Below are positions 24,255 through 36,602 of a stretch of 64,000 bases of DNA, piece by piece. The notes beneath the pieces were generated by a model. That model saw only the letters and a program-made list of their open reading frames with translations. It was not told where the DNA came from and ran no database searches. Position numbers and translations under genes: made by a program. Location of the stretch: NCBI GenBank assembly GCA_020746105.1, contig CM036619.1, positions 58,887,135 to 58,951,134 of the forward strand, read 5' to 3'. Within the stretch, counting starts at the first letter, position 1; each line of letters begins with the position of its first letter. Origin of the DNA: Trogon surrucura. Lineage: Eukaryota > Chordata > Aves > Trogoniformes > Trogonidae.

Positions 24255-26039
24255 AAGATTTGCCTTGAAGTAAGTACTTGTGAAAGATGCTAGCCTTGTG
24301 GTCCTGGAGGCAGATTTTTTTCCCTGTAGCCTCAGAGTACTTTCAGCAAGGAAAATCTTTCTCATACTAATGTACTGATAAGCACCAGCCTTCATCTGCA
24401 AAGATAGCCTTTAAAAGTTCAGTCTTAATATCTCTTCAGCTTTGTCTTTTTTTTTTTTTCCTATTGTTTTGGGCTGAGTACTGTTGAACACTGTAGCTCA
24501 GAAACTGTGGCAACTTTCTAATAAAGGGTTGCTTAGGATGCTTACCCAAATATAAATCTGATTGGCTTGCTATGAGATTTATTCTATGCTTAGCACTATA
24601 TAAGCTGCATAGTTTTGTCATGAATTATCGGTTTCCTTTGATTTTTTTTTCTGTAATAAACGAGACTAAAGGCTTCTTAATGTTTCTGAGTCTTTGAGCA
24701 ACTTTAAATAGGCTTTAGTATTAAAAGAATGGGAAAGAGCACATTCTTTTTTTTCCTTTTTTACACTTCTGTATACTTCATGATGGTTGTGTTCAAGCTT
24801 CTGTGCTCCCTAACTTGGGTGTATTAACACAGGAGCCATCCTTACCAAGTTTGCATCAAATGGTGGCCAACATTCATATTCCAAATGTGAGTCCTTTGCT
24901 GCTGCCTCAGGCCTTGTCCTCAACATAATATTGATTTAAACTACCAAAAATAAATCACATAGAGAAATACGACTTGTATACTGTTTTGTATGTATTTAGT
25001 ATACTTCTAAATACTTCTCAGTGACTTAATATGACCTCTTTATAGTTCTTGGCTCTTTTAACTTCCATCAACATACAAACTCTCTATACTGAAGTACAAG
25101 TGTAATACAATACAAAAAGCATAGGCTAAGACTTGAATGGCTGTAATTCAATAGCTTACAACATGACAACTTTATGGTACAGATTCAGCCCAGCAGTCAA
25201 GTATTATTGCTCTGCCTACTGGCAACACATAAGGAGAAATCACATGGGTGACTCTGTTCCGGTACTTAATTTTCACATTGAAAATATGCAAAAAGAACCA
25301 TATTTATAGACTTTGTCTTATTACATGACAGTTCCTACTTGAGTATGAAGGGACATATCCCCTTCAGAAATACTTCTTTTTCTCTCTCAAATATTACTTC
25401 ATGCTTGAAAGATCCTTGCAAACTCTTAGTCCATTTCTGTGCAGATTTCCACTGTCCTGTTTGTCACTGTCCTGACCTTTGTGGCAACTGCTGGAACAAA
25501 TATTGCCAAGAAGAGCTAAAAAATAATAAACCAGTATGGTACACACAATCACGTTTGTGTCAACTTGACTTGGTTGACAGACTAACAATATGAAGTACAG
25601 GTGATACAGGTGATATTTTCAAGGTCCTCTTCATTTATATAGTTTATCTTGATGCCTTATCCCACTCCAACTATTTCAAAGAATTTAAACAATATTCAAC
25701 GGAGAGAAAGCAGGACTGCAATTAGAAATGTGTGAAGTTTAAAACTATGAGTACTAACCTTTTCTACAATGCAGGTTGACACTGTTCTGCATCTCTACAT
25801 AGAAAATAAGTCTCATAGAATTTTATTATTATTGATCAATAGCTGTGTTATGACTCAACCAATTTACATTAAGACAAAAAGAAATAACAGTCATGGTATG
25901 TGTCTGTTTAGCTCCGTATCTGCCACTGCTCACTGGGATTGCTATGGGAAGAAGTGTTAGAATACAGGAAAGGTAGGCACATTGCCCCAGCCATGAGAAA
26001 TTTCTAGCTTAAGGATTTCCCATACTAGACCTTTCAGCC
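24255..26039. other. Unique AT-rich sequence, no gene seen
   Basis: Short frames only. A small tandem GTGATACAG-type duplication lies near 25596-25614. No repeat family was recognised before the CR1 remnant. Confidence 0.5.
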
Positions 26040-27850
26040 ATTTCTGTGTGGCCAACAGGCCTCTTCTGTAAACCAGTCTACTTACATTTTGAATCTATTT
26101 GTAGTTCAGACAGCTGTAGTACCTTGTGACAATAAGTTCTATAATCTCAATATCCACTGGAGATATTTTCCTGATCTTGTGTTTGTTTTGAAAATTTTGT
26201 CTAAGAATTTAATTTAATTCCCCTAGTTTCTGCAGCATGTTAACTAGGGAAGAGCTATATTCTCCATTCACTTTCTCCATATTGTGTATTACGTAATATA
26301 CCTCTGTTATATACTTACCTTTTCCACTCCCTCTTTTCTAAAGGAAAGAATCTTAGATACTCATTTAAAACAGTTATCTGTCCATATATTTGCCTCATTA
26401 TTCCCCTTTTTATTTTCATAATTTCTATCATTTTCTTCTTTGGGCTGGAGAAGAGGCTGTCGAGGGTACAGAAGGAGGACTCACAGCGAGATTTCACATT
26501 GCATTCAAAGCTCTGCACACCACACACTATTTTGGTTGTTGTTATTTAGATCTCAATTTATCCATCAAAAAATACCTACGTTCCATTTTCTTTCGACCTG
26601 TTGGACACAGAGCTGTCATTCAAACAGAACTATTCAAAATGACCCCCAAGTTTGTTAGCAATAATGTCTAATTCAGTTAATTCTTTCCAGGCATTTACTT
26701 TGTGCTGTTTTTCCCTATATGTGTAACTTTATGTATATCAGCACTGGATTTCATTTGACATTTTATTGCCAATGACTTAGTATCGTGCGATGCTCTGGAT
26801 GTTCATTGTAGTCATAATATAGAATAGAATAATTTTGTAAAAATTTCAGCAAACTATTATTTATGTTGCACACATAAAGATCTCTGGAGGATGGCAGCAT
26901 ACTCGCTGAATCATGACAACTTAGAATTTTTCTTACTGTTTATTTGCTACCTGTTAGTCCATTATTAGTCAAGAATAAAATCTTTCCTTTCTTTCCATGT
27001 CAGCTTATGTCTACAAGACCCTCGAAGGATTTCATAATAGACTGTCAATATACAAACGCAATACACAAATGCACACTGTGAACTCCATAACCTTTGCCCA
27101 TATATTTTCATAGGATCATTCAAAGAACTTTCATTGATCTGCAAGTACGTAATTCCTTCAAAGCCACATCATTGCTCCTCTATTATCTGGTTTGTGTCCA
27201 CATATCCAGTTCTCTCTATTATAGTTTGCAACAAGATCACCCAATATAGAAGCCAGCTTTGTCAGCCTGTCGTTTCCCCATTTTCTCTCAGGCCCTCGTT
27301 TCTTCAGTAATGCCATTGGTTACATAACACAATTAGCAGTTTAGCTGTTTCGTACTGCTGCTCTTTTAGAAACACCAGGTTAGTACCAGTCAACCTAAGC
27401 AATCTATTTCTAAAAACTTCTATGTTTCTTCTGAAAACTTTTCAATGGTTCTTCAAGTTGAGAACTTTTCCAGCGTTCACCACATGTGGAGAAGGTCTAC
27501 TATGCGAAATTCCTTGACCACTTCTGCAGAGAATACTAAAGAAGCATAACTATTTACTTTTCCTGGTATGACCTCTATTTTCTCTAGGCGCACCTTTAAA
27601 ACAGTCTTGACAAAACTTTCTTGGCAAACTTTCTACTTCTGATGTGCTTCAGAATTTTTTTCTTAGTGTTTTTAGTCCCTTAACAACTTGTATTCCAAAC
27701 TGGTTTTATTATGCTTTTTTAATTTTAAATTGCTACTGTTTCAGATCATTCCTGTTTTCCTCACCAGATTTGACTTTCTCTTTTCTCTGTTTTAAGAATA
27801 TATGCATTTGTAATAGCTTTTTTTATTCTGCTGTTTAATGCTACTGGCTT
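26040..27850 (-). mobile_element. Long, ancient CR1/L3-type LINE remnant, minus strand
   Basis: Several widely spaced blocks follow, in order, the reverse complement of an ancient amniote CR1 as I remember it. Near 26265 is a 'ttcactttctccat...' block, followed by a 'tacctctgttatat' block. Near 26750-26860 are 'atttcatttgacattttattgcc' and 'aataattttgtaaaaatttc' equivalents. Near 26940-27040 are 'accagttactaatcc'-like and 'catgacagcttac'-like blocks. Near 27115-27170 lies a 'cctcaaagaattct'-like block, and near 27255 a 'gccagctt...cagcctgt' block. A weaker match continues to about 27850. The preserved order over 1.8 kb argues for one element and not scattered chance matches. All frames are broken. 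The 5' (right-hand) limit is uncertain. Confidence 0.55.
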
Positions 27851-27941
27851 AAAGTCTGTTAATATAAATAACATAAATACTCTCTCTGTTTCAAAAATTG
27901 AGTCTTTAAACCATCTCCACACACTGCCAGATTGAAGCAAG

Positions 27942-28857
27942 TGTACTGGTTTGAACCTGGCTGGCAGTCAGGTACCCACCACAGCTGCTCTATCACTCCG
28001 ACTTATCAGCCAGGCAAGGGGAGAATATATATAACGAAGGGCCAATGATTTGAGATAAGGATGGGAAGATCACCTGCAGCTACTGTCCCGGGCAAAACAG
28101 ACTTGATTTTGGGGAAATTAGTTAATTTTATTAACAAACTAATCAGAGAATAGTGATGAGAAATAAAAGCAGATCTTAAAATAACTCCTTCCCCACACCC
28201 CTCCCTTCTTCCCGGGTTAAATATCAATCTCGTTTATCCACCTTTTCCCTCCGAGTGGCCCAGGGGGACAGGGAATGGGGGTTGCGGTCAGTTCATCCAA
28301 TGTTGTCTCCATTGTTCCTTCTAACTCCGGGGGAGGACTCCTCACCCTTTCCCTGGATCATTGTGGGGTCCCTCTTAATGGGAGACAATCTTCATATGCT
28401 TTTGCCAATGTGAGTCCTCTCACAAGAGACAGTTCTTGACAAACTGCCCTAGCATGAGTCTCTCTATGGGATGCCATCCTTCAGGCAGAAACTGCTCCAG
28501 TGTGAGTCCCCTGTGGTGTCACAAAAGTCCTGCCAGAGCCTGCTCTGATGTGGGCTTCTTTCTCTCCATGGGCTACAGATGCTGGCAGCAACCTGCTCCA
28601 GCGTGGGCTTCCCGTGGGGACACAGCCCTGTTCAGGCATCCACCCATTCCAGCGTGGGGATCCCCCATGGTGGATATCTATACATCCACCTCCAGGGCCT
28701 GCAGGGGGACAGCCTGCTTCACCATGGTCTTCACCACAACCCAGGGGAATCTCTGCTCCGGCACCTGGAGCACATACTCCTCTCCCTCTTCACTGACCTT
28801 GGTGTCTTCACATATTCTCACTCCTCTTTCCCTCTGCCAGTTGTTGTGTGGCACAGT
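27942..28857 (-). mobile_element. Older, truncated relative of the 13.4-kb LTR, minus strand
   Basis: From TGTACTGGTTTG at 27942 this segment is collinear with 13397-14370. Shared landmarks are the 'gtcccgggcaaaacagact' block, 'ggggaaatta', 'actaatcagaga', 'gggggaggactc', 'ctgctccag', 'cttcaccatggtcttcacca' and 'ctgaccttggtgtct'. Similarity stops near 28857, so about 200 bp of the U3 end present in the intact copy is missing or replaced. Most CpGs of the 13.4-kb copy appear here as TpG or CpA, as expected of an older methylated insertion. No target duplication was found. The open frames across it (up to 178 codons, 28436-28972) are incidental. Confidence 0.8.
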
Positions 28858-31800
28858 TTGGGTTTTGATTATGATACCGCTTCTGTATTGGTCTAGTTTA
28901 CTTTGTCATTTATTGTATTTTCTGTCTTCTTGTAGGGCACCAACAATTACCTGCCTTCTGCCAGAGCCCTAAGGTACTTGGCAAATCAAGGTACTTCCCA
29001 AAATCAAAATCTCTCTTTCTTTGTCCAAGTCACTCAACTCCAAGCAAATCTTCTCTTCCCTTTCCTAAACCGTATTTTCAACAACATAGTGATATCTGGC
29101 CTGGATCTGCAATTACTGCAGAGTATGCGGGAGGTCTTAGTCTTAGGCATTTCACTTACTAGTTTGTCTCGAGGCAAACATCTTCTTCTGTTGTAGGCAT
29201 AATGCTATATCGGCTATGGGCAGTGCATCATGCTTGTCAGATAACTTGTGACACTATCCTCATTGAAATTACAAATCCCACTCTCCATAATATGCAATAA
29301 TCAAAGTACTTTGCTGTATATTTTCTCCTTCATATCTCTTACTCTGTTTACTACAACAAGAAGGTTTTTGGTTGTCATGTGTCAGAAGTGTCTTTTCCAA
29401 AACATCACTCCCAAATCCTCTGTTTTGTTACCCACTATGTCCATAGTGTAAATGATCTCTCTTTTTCATGCCATTTGGTCATGAAACCATATACTAACCA
29501 TGAAAGGGATGACTTGCACAATTTCGTTATTCACACAGAGGAAAACGGATAATAGGCCTTGTGTATCAGTGTGAAAGGGGTGGCCATGAAGTGAATGAAC
29601 TGGGTTGAATTTCAGATGTGGATGAAAGTTTGGATTTTGAATGCCGTAGTCTGGGATCCTATGCAAAAATGGTTGTGTATGAGAAAAATCTTAATAGCCC
29701 CTCAATAATGAATCTATCACTGCAATAGCAGAAAAAGATAGGAACAGAAAACATCTCATTTAAAACTCAAATTGTGACATGTCTCAAACATCTTTATTAG
29801 TTTCTATTCCACTTTGGAAGAAGATGTCAAAGAATCAGGGATGATAGAGTCTAAAACTCTGGAAATCTTTGTAATAAAGATTGCTGTTCAACTGAGGCTC
29901 TATTTGCGTTCAAAAAAAATGTGCAATTACTTGCCTTTAAAAGTATAAGGCCAAAAATGCTCATTTCACAATCGAGTCATTGGTAGAACTCCCATTTTCC
30001 ACCCCAGTTCTAATGAATTCTATTCTGCTACCAAGAAAAAGCAGGCTAATGGTCACAGGAAAAATGGAACACCTCTAATAAAATTTTCCTTTAAGGCGTG
30101 CAGCTGAACCTATCTCTTTTTTGAAATATATTTTAGCTAGTAATCCTGGAAAAAGTCAGCATTCTGAAAAAAAAACACCCCAAAACTTCTTTTTGATGCC
30201 ATCATTAATCAGACCTGTTAGTTAAAATGCCTAAATATTTTTTTTAAAGTGATTGAGGACAATGACATTTTAAATGTAATATCCCAACACTCTGCTAATG
30301 TGTTCTTAGACATTTATTTTATCATGAGTGAATTTGGGTCACACGAACCAGGTTTTTTTAAAGAGTCATCTGAAAATTACTATGCAGCAAGTCTGTTCTC
30401 CCTGTACTTGGTATGTATCACACATAACAAGTTCAGGTATAAGTGCTGCTGTAACAACTCCTTGAGTCTGACGCCTGATTTTTTATTATGTTTAATGCAT
30501 GTTGAACGTAAGAAAGAGAGGTTTGGTCAAGAAACACAACAAGCTAGTAGCGGTCATGCAGAAATATAAGATGGTATGATATGTTTTTTAAGTACAATCC
30601 CAAAACACAGGGACGTGGAGAGAAGACACCAGAGGCACAGAATGATCTGAAACTTGTATTTCTGACAGAAATACATAAAGGACAGACATAAAGGACAATT
30701 AAAAAAAAAACCCACAAACAAAAACACAGAACAGATATTTTCTATGTGATCTATTTCAATGCAGCAGTGTATGAATGACACTGAGGCACATTCTGCAGAG
30801 GTGAAAGAAGTTGTTAATTTGTCACTAAAGCTGTATTCGTTGCAAGTAAATTACATCAAAAACTGTATTATCCTTGGCTGGTGAAATAGGCCAGGAGGTA
30901 ACTGTCCACTCTGCCCTTAGCAATTTTGCTACATTCCTTGATGTTCCCCGAGTGCAAAAAAGGTAAAACTTGGTTGTTGTCTTTCTGTTTGCTTCAGACT
31001 GTCCACTTAGTAGTTACATTTCTTAAATTTTGCGTAGTACCTTAACTCTAAATCTATGTAAAAAGTGAGTTTAGTGTAGATCTTAAAGGTATCGCTCAGA
31101 TTCCAGTGCTGTTATCATTGCATTTGCATTTGCACTCTAGACTAAACTCTCTTTCCAAGGCAAATCCCTCTTTTTTCTTACTTTATATTTAATGACTTCA
31201 TAGCCTAAAACAAGTCTACAGCCAGGAACTTTGCCCTGATATCCAAGTTCTTTTTCATCTTACAAGCGTTCTGCCCTCCTAACTCAGTCAACTGTTAATT
31301 AATCACCACAGTTTCAGTCAGTTTTCAGTTCAGATAGTGTTTCTATCCACAACCATTTGGCTTAATCTGGCATGCAAAATTTCATAGTATCAAATGCTAT
31401 AACAGATTGTTTCTATCTTTGAGGTCTCCTTCCCAATAATATTATTGTCTTATATCACCATATACATGTGTGTATAAAATTTTATTTTCTGGTGACATTC
31501 TTTATAAACGAAGACTACTTACTTTTTTTTGTGTTATGATAATAAAAAAGCTGAAAGAAACAACCAGAATTTTGCAGATGAGGATCTAAACTTGTTACAT
31601 TTCTAGAAAGAGCAGGCAAGGGAAGCGTGAAGGTGAAAAAGAATTCCTGGCATTCAAGAGTTCATTCTGTTATCAATAGTAAGTCTTTTATTTAACTATC
31701 CTTTCATTTGTCTCATGTAATCATGTGCTGGCACTCAGCTGAACATAATAATAGGCAAAAAGCCTATTTGCACCAGGGCATCCAGAAAGATATTATCGTA

Positions 31801-31879
31801 AATTTTAGGGATGATTTATGAGCTATTATTTATACAAGAGACTAGATAATTTTTGCTAGTCACTGGGCACTACTGAATG
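28858..31879. other. Unique AT-rich sequence, no gene seen
   Basis: No repeat family recognised after the LTR remnant. A 106-codon plus frame at 30249-30569 has no domain or splice context. A-rich sequence occurs near 30700-30730. Confidence 0.5.
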
Positions 31880-31998
31880 GAGCCTGGCTCCATCCTCCTT
31901 TCACCCTCCCTTCAGGCATCTGTACACATTGATAAGATCCTGCTGAGCCTTCTCTTCTCCGGGCTGAGCAGTCCCATCTCTCTCAGCCTTTCCAGTCT
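31880..31998 (-). mobile_element. CR1 LINE fragment, minus strand
   Basis: A clear match to the antisense of the CR1 reverse-transcriptase C-terminal region: 'acattgataagatcctgctg', 'agccttctcttctcc', 'gggctgagcagtccca' and 'ctctctcagcctttcc'. The fragment has neither the CR1 tail nor a longer 5' part, so it is an internal remnant. Confidence 0.8.
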
Positions 31999-32084
31999 TT
32001 CTGCCACCATCTCTAGATTTAATTTCACCTAAATCCAAAAACCAATTGATTTTACATTTCTGTCAAATTCTGTGGTGTACACAG

Positions 32085-32515
32085 TAATTTGGCTTTAGCA
32101 GCCATCAGGGCTCTGAGGGCACCACCAGGATTGACTGGCCCTCACCAGACCCACCTTGTGTCTTTGTCCCTTGGCCCAGGGAGGCTCACCGAAGCTCAGA
32201 CTAGGGTACCCAAAGCTGGTCTGAGGAATGCTGTGAACAGGCTGCTGGCCAGCCCCGTCTCTGGTCCTTTTCCCCATATTGTAGCCTTGCCTCCAGCCTC
32301 TATTTTCTTTTGCTGCTGGCTGGAGCCCCGGTTGGTCCCTGGACCTGATTGCTGTCCCTGGGTCTGTCACTGTACCCCAGTACTGGCACCCAGCTCTGAC
32401 TGCTGTGTTTAGAGCTGGCAGGATGGTGTCTCACTGATGGGGGCACAGCCAGCCCTGAGATTGTCCTCGGCTTCCTGTTCATCTTCTGAAGAGCAGCCCA
32501 CCTCCTGCTCCTTCC
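32085..32515. other. GC-rich, CpG-depleted patch of unknown origin
   Basis: About 430 bp of clearly GC-rich sequence with only four CpGs by my count (in ACCGAA, CCCGTC, CCCGGT and CTCGGC contexts). A 107-codon plus frame (32089-32412) and shorter minus frames cross it. The composition alone explains the open frames. It directly follows the CR1 fragment, so it could be an old GC-rich mobile element; no family was recognised. Confidence 0.4.
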
Positions 32516-32890
32516 TTTAGCTTTACTTCTATTATTTTCTACGTGAATTCTATGTTTGTAGCTATTGCTTCCTCTGTAGATTAATTACCTACAGCCTGCG
32601 TGAACCTTTGAACAGTTCTACATGTTTAAGCAAGGTTTTTGAGCTCCCTACAGAAAACTGGGGCATCAACTGAACAGTTATTTTCATACTTATGAATAGT
32701 CTTCAGTTAAAAGGCACCGATGTTAAGTTTGTTGTCATACTGAATGCTTTGATCTAGAAAGCTTAGGGGGAGGAGAAGAAACAGCCCAACACCCTATATA
32801 CAAATGTCACCCCAGCACCTCCTAAAATGGATTTTTAGGTGTCATTTGCCTACTTTACAAGGGTATTTTCCTTCATTAGAAAGTGTCCAG

Positions 32891-33052
32891 AATACGAGTT
32901 TATCATTCCCAGTCATGGAGCTGGATATGAAGCTCATTCAGAGAAGCTTAATGCATTTCAGAGAATATTTTCTTGAGAATTGTGATGAGGATGCAGTAGA
33001 AACACTTAAGGGCAATATTTGCAACAGGAAGGACTTAAGACCCATTTTTAAG
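32891..33052 (+). CDS. Candidate internal coding exon of unknown gene
   Basis: An open frame runs from 32804 through a segment with exon-like edges: CCAG at 32887-32890 as a possible acceptor (or TTCATTAG at 32879) and GTGAGT at 33053 as a near-consensus donor. From 32891 to 33052 is 162 nt, exactly 54 codons, phase 0 at both ends. The frame encodes an acidic, amphipathic-looking stretch with motifs such as ELDMKLIQRSL and FREYFLENCDED, free of the low complexity typical of chance frames. The polypyrimidine tract is only moderate. No family was recognised. It may be a real exon, a lineage-specific exon or chance. Confidence 0.22.
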
Positions 33053-35008
33053 GTGAGTCTTTTTTTTCCCCAAAAAATTAGAAGTTCTCCTTAGAGACGC
33101 TTAGATCCTTAGAGTTAGCAAGACTGAAAAATCTGTAATTACAAACCCTCTATTACTTATTTCTGTTCAAAAGACACCTATAATTTGGTGAAGTTCTTGC
33201 ATCTACCTATTTTACAAAAACCCAATCAATATATGCTGCAAGTGCTAAAGTTTCAATCTCCCAGTCTTAACTAAAGGAACATGCATACAACATCAAAATG
33301 TCTTCTACTGGATTCATATATATAAATCTTCTTAGAAATCTGTTATGGGCTTAAAACTTCAATTCTTTCAACAATTCATAACCTCCCAACCTTGGAGTTG
33401 AAATTTGAGAAGGCATAACTGAAATTAAGCAAAGTCAAAGACAGGACCAAATGGAAATTAACGTGTGTGTTGACCAAAAGGTTTTATGAGATACAAAGAA
33501 TTAATTTGAGTGACTTTAAGGAATATTGTATAAATTCCTAGATGTATAAATAGCATTTGTTGTTTTTTTTAAAAGATTTTACTTAGTCCTGCTATTATAT
33601 ATGTATTCTTGACATACCTTATTATGGCTAAAAATGGAGATTGGGGGATTAGTAGCAAGATGAACAATCTGAGGTGGAAACAACTGGTGATGGTAGTCTA
33701 ACGATAGATAGACTTTGTGCCAGGCACTGTGCATTCATGTGACTGATCTGAAGCTGCAAGTCTCCTTGGAAGATCATTTGAAGGACGACAGGTGATAGCT
33801 GTTAGTTGAAGGAGTGGATAATAGCCCTTGAAAATGAAAATAAAAAATCCAAGCAACATTCAATACTTCGCTGAGAACGTAAATTCATTTCTGAAGACAA
33901 GTATGTCTGTGAATTGAATGGTTACTTTTCTTTCTCCCTCTTTTAAACTTTGGTTACCAGCTCAGATTTACTGTACACTTTTAAAATTTATTCTTGCGAT
34001 GCTATTTTTATAAATTCCTTTATAGACTAGAACTTCAATTTTAATAGGCTCTAAAAATGAGTACTTTTATTCTTGGTACACAGAACACTGTGTACTAAAT
34101 ACAATGCATTAGAAGTTTCACAAAATACATAAATTTTAATACTTTAAGAATAAAAGCTCAGAGTTCATATTTTTCTACTAAAACTGGGATGTGAAGCTTT
34201 TCTTTAAGTAAATGTTTGATTATTTTCCCTTCTTGTCATCCAGATAATGGAAATTAAATTTGGGAAGCTCTTTCTGGAAACAGTAACATTTGTCACAGTA
34301 TGGATATTTTGAATTATAACCCTTATGGCTAAAGCACAGGTTTCACCTAGAATAAAATAGAAGTCTGCAGAGTGATGTTAGGGAGATGTTAGTAGTAACA
34401 GAAAATAATAGAACTATTGTTCTTAGAAAATATAGAATGAGTAATAGAAATACTATTATTTTTTAAAAACATGGCCAATTGGTACAGAATACTTCTGCTT
34501 TTTGAATCATCTTATTTGGACAAGGTCCTGTCCCAAATTCACTATTTCTGAAGAAAAGGGGCAATTAAATGTGTCATAATTACAATATTCTGTATGTATT
34601 ATTAATGCAAGTAATGATTCATAATAACACAACAATGTAATAATACTGTGATTAAATTAGTATTACAGTTATTCCTTAATTTTGGCATAGTTAACTTGGG
34701 TTCTTGATTAATTGTGTCATTAATACAAAGTATTCTGGAGTGGATGCCATGCACAGCTCCAGTTGTCAGACCAGAACATTATAGGCATAGCTGTTCTGCT
34801 TCCAAGTTAAGTAAGTTGATTTTTTTAAGCTTGGAATGGACCTAATAAAACCCTACATATGCAATGTGGCCTCACACAAAGCCATTCTGTGCATTTTTCA
34901 CTGCATTCCCCTGAGACTGATGTTCTAGCAAGGTCTTACATTTCAAGGCGGGTGCAGGTGTCATGTATTATTACTTCCTGTTTGAGAACGAAAGTTCATT
35001 CCAGAAGG
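33053..35008. other. Unique AT-rich sequence, no gene seen
   Basis: Very AT-rich; no frame or repeat worth naming. Confidence 0.55.
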
Positions 35009-35048
35009 AAAGATATTCATCAGCCAGGTGCAAAGATATTCATCAGCC
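35009..35048. repeat. 17-bp tandem duplication, 23-bp period
   Basis: AAAGATATTCATCAGCC occurs exactly at 35009-35025 and again at 35032-35048, separated by AGGTGC. The two exact copies point to a recent local duplication. Confidence 0.8.
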
Positions 35049-35345
35049 CTCCCGGTCAAACGGAAGAGGTTTGAAAGAGTCAGTCAAATCTGGTGGATCA
35101 ACAATTGTTTATGGGACTGGTGCCAAAGCCAGGGGCTTGACTGTTAGACCATGGAATTAGCTTTGAGAAACCTGGTCTACTGGGGGCTGATAAGATCCAT
35201 CTAAGAAAGAGCATCTTTGGTCAGAAGCTTGCCAAGCTGATGATGAACAAGTATACAAGAGATACATAAGATTTCTTCTATGGTCTAGAGACTGTTGTGC
35301 AGGTAATAAACAGCTTGGACTACATCATGAAACTTCTAAAAATTC
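35049..35345 (+). mobile_element. Possible 5'-region fragment of a CR1-type element
   Basis: Phrases such as 'gggactggtgccaaagcc', 'gggggctgataagatccat' and 'aagagcatctttggtcagaa' recall the 5' part of bird CR1 or a related retroelement. The recall is uncertain and no frame or tail confirms it. If correct, it is a detached 5' fragment, which is unusual because CR1 copies are normally 5'-truncated. Confidence 0.3.
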
Positions 35346-36602
35346 AAAGCGACCGGATCCTATTGTTCTTGCTACATCATTAGCAGGCTGTTTCTAAATG
35401 CAAAACATATGTTAAATCTAAATTAATATGGCTTTTGGATTAATTAAATTCTTTCTTGCTTCAGATAAAAAATGCTTGTACTGTACAAATCCTACTGTTA
35501 CAGAACAATTCCTTAGATATAAACAGCTTGAGTACTCTTTATGTTCTCTATACTGCTGAGGATCTCAGAAAAGCTGCAGAGATACATCACAGCAATCATT
35601 AGCAATCAAGAGTTTCCAATTGCTAAGTCACACCTACTTGTCAAACAGTTGATACAAATGAGGTAAAACTAACAGTTTGTATTTAGCAAGATTTCTGACA
35701 AAAGATGAAGGTCATACTTTCAGAATATTTTACTCAAAATGCAGATACTTTACCAGAGAGGCAATTCTGCTACACCACTTTAGTTCCATTGCCTTAGCAA
35801 AACAGTTAGCTAGAGCCAGTGCAATCTGGAAGTTCAGAGAAGGGTTACAGTGGCTACAAGTGTTTAATGCAAACGGTTAGTAACTACTCACCTCTTTGAC
35901 TCTCCCAAACAAGGCTCTGTACAGCTATTTTGTGAACAAATCCTTATCAGGTGTAACAGTGCCTGCAGCTGGAAATATCTCTGACAGAGAAAAAAATATA
36001 GGGATTTGGGCAGTGTGCAACGAAATAATTGCAATAAAATAAGAGGGTTTTCTTTGGAAGAATGCCTGAAGGCTTCTGAGCACTTTTGCATAAAATCAAG
36101 TTGCAGTTTTACATGATGCTTTACATAAAACCAAACTGAAGTGATGTAGAAATGCAAGATATAATAATGATCTAAATAAAAATCTTGTTCTTGGCAAAAA
36201 AAACCCCATCAAATACAGAGCTGAGAATGTGATTTTAGTTACAATAATGTTTTTACTGTCTTAAAGTTCAAAATAATACAGCAAAATGTAATTAATAATG
36301 TAGTTGAAATTGCTACGTAAACAATTTCTCTCCCACCATTTTCTCTGTTGTGATGTTCAGTTTTCCAATGTCCTTCTGAATCCTAAGGTCAACAGCTGGA
36401 CTTTTCTCAACTGCCTGGAGGTGGTAGTGATAATGAGTCATCAGGAACTTGAGGACTTTGCCTGAAGGAGTATAATGTTTATGGCAGAAATTTCTTTCCT
36501 TTCAGACTCATATTTGTTTCTGCAAGCTTTCTCACAACAGACAGTTTCCTTTCCATTGATTCCTGACTATTCTTGACAGAATTTGTTTGTCATGGACAGA
36601 CT
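35346..36602. other. Unique AT-rich sequence, no gene seen
   Basis: No coding or repeat signal recognised. Confidence 0.55.

Noticed and set aside
26390..26671. 93-codon plus-strand frame
   Set aside because: It lies inside the antisense of the ancient CR1 remnant and has no protein-like signature.
28436..28972. 178-codon plus-strand open frame, the longest in the window
   Set aside because: It lies mostly inside the antisense of an LTR shared with 13397-14579; its openness comes from LTR composition and the frame is not preserved in the other copy.
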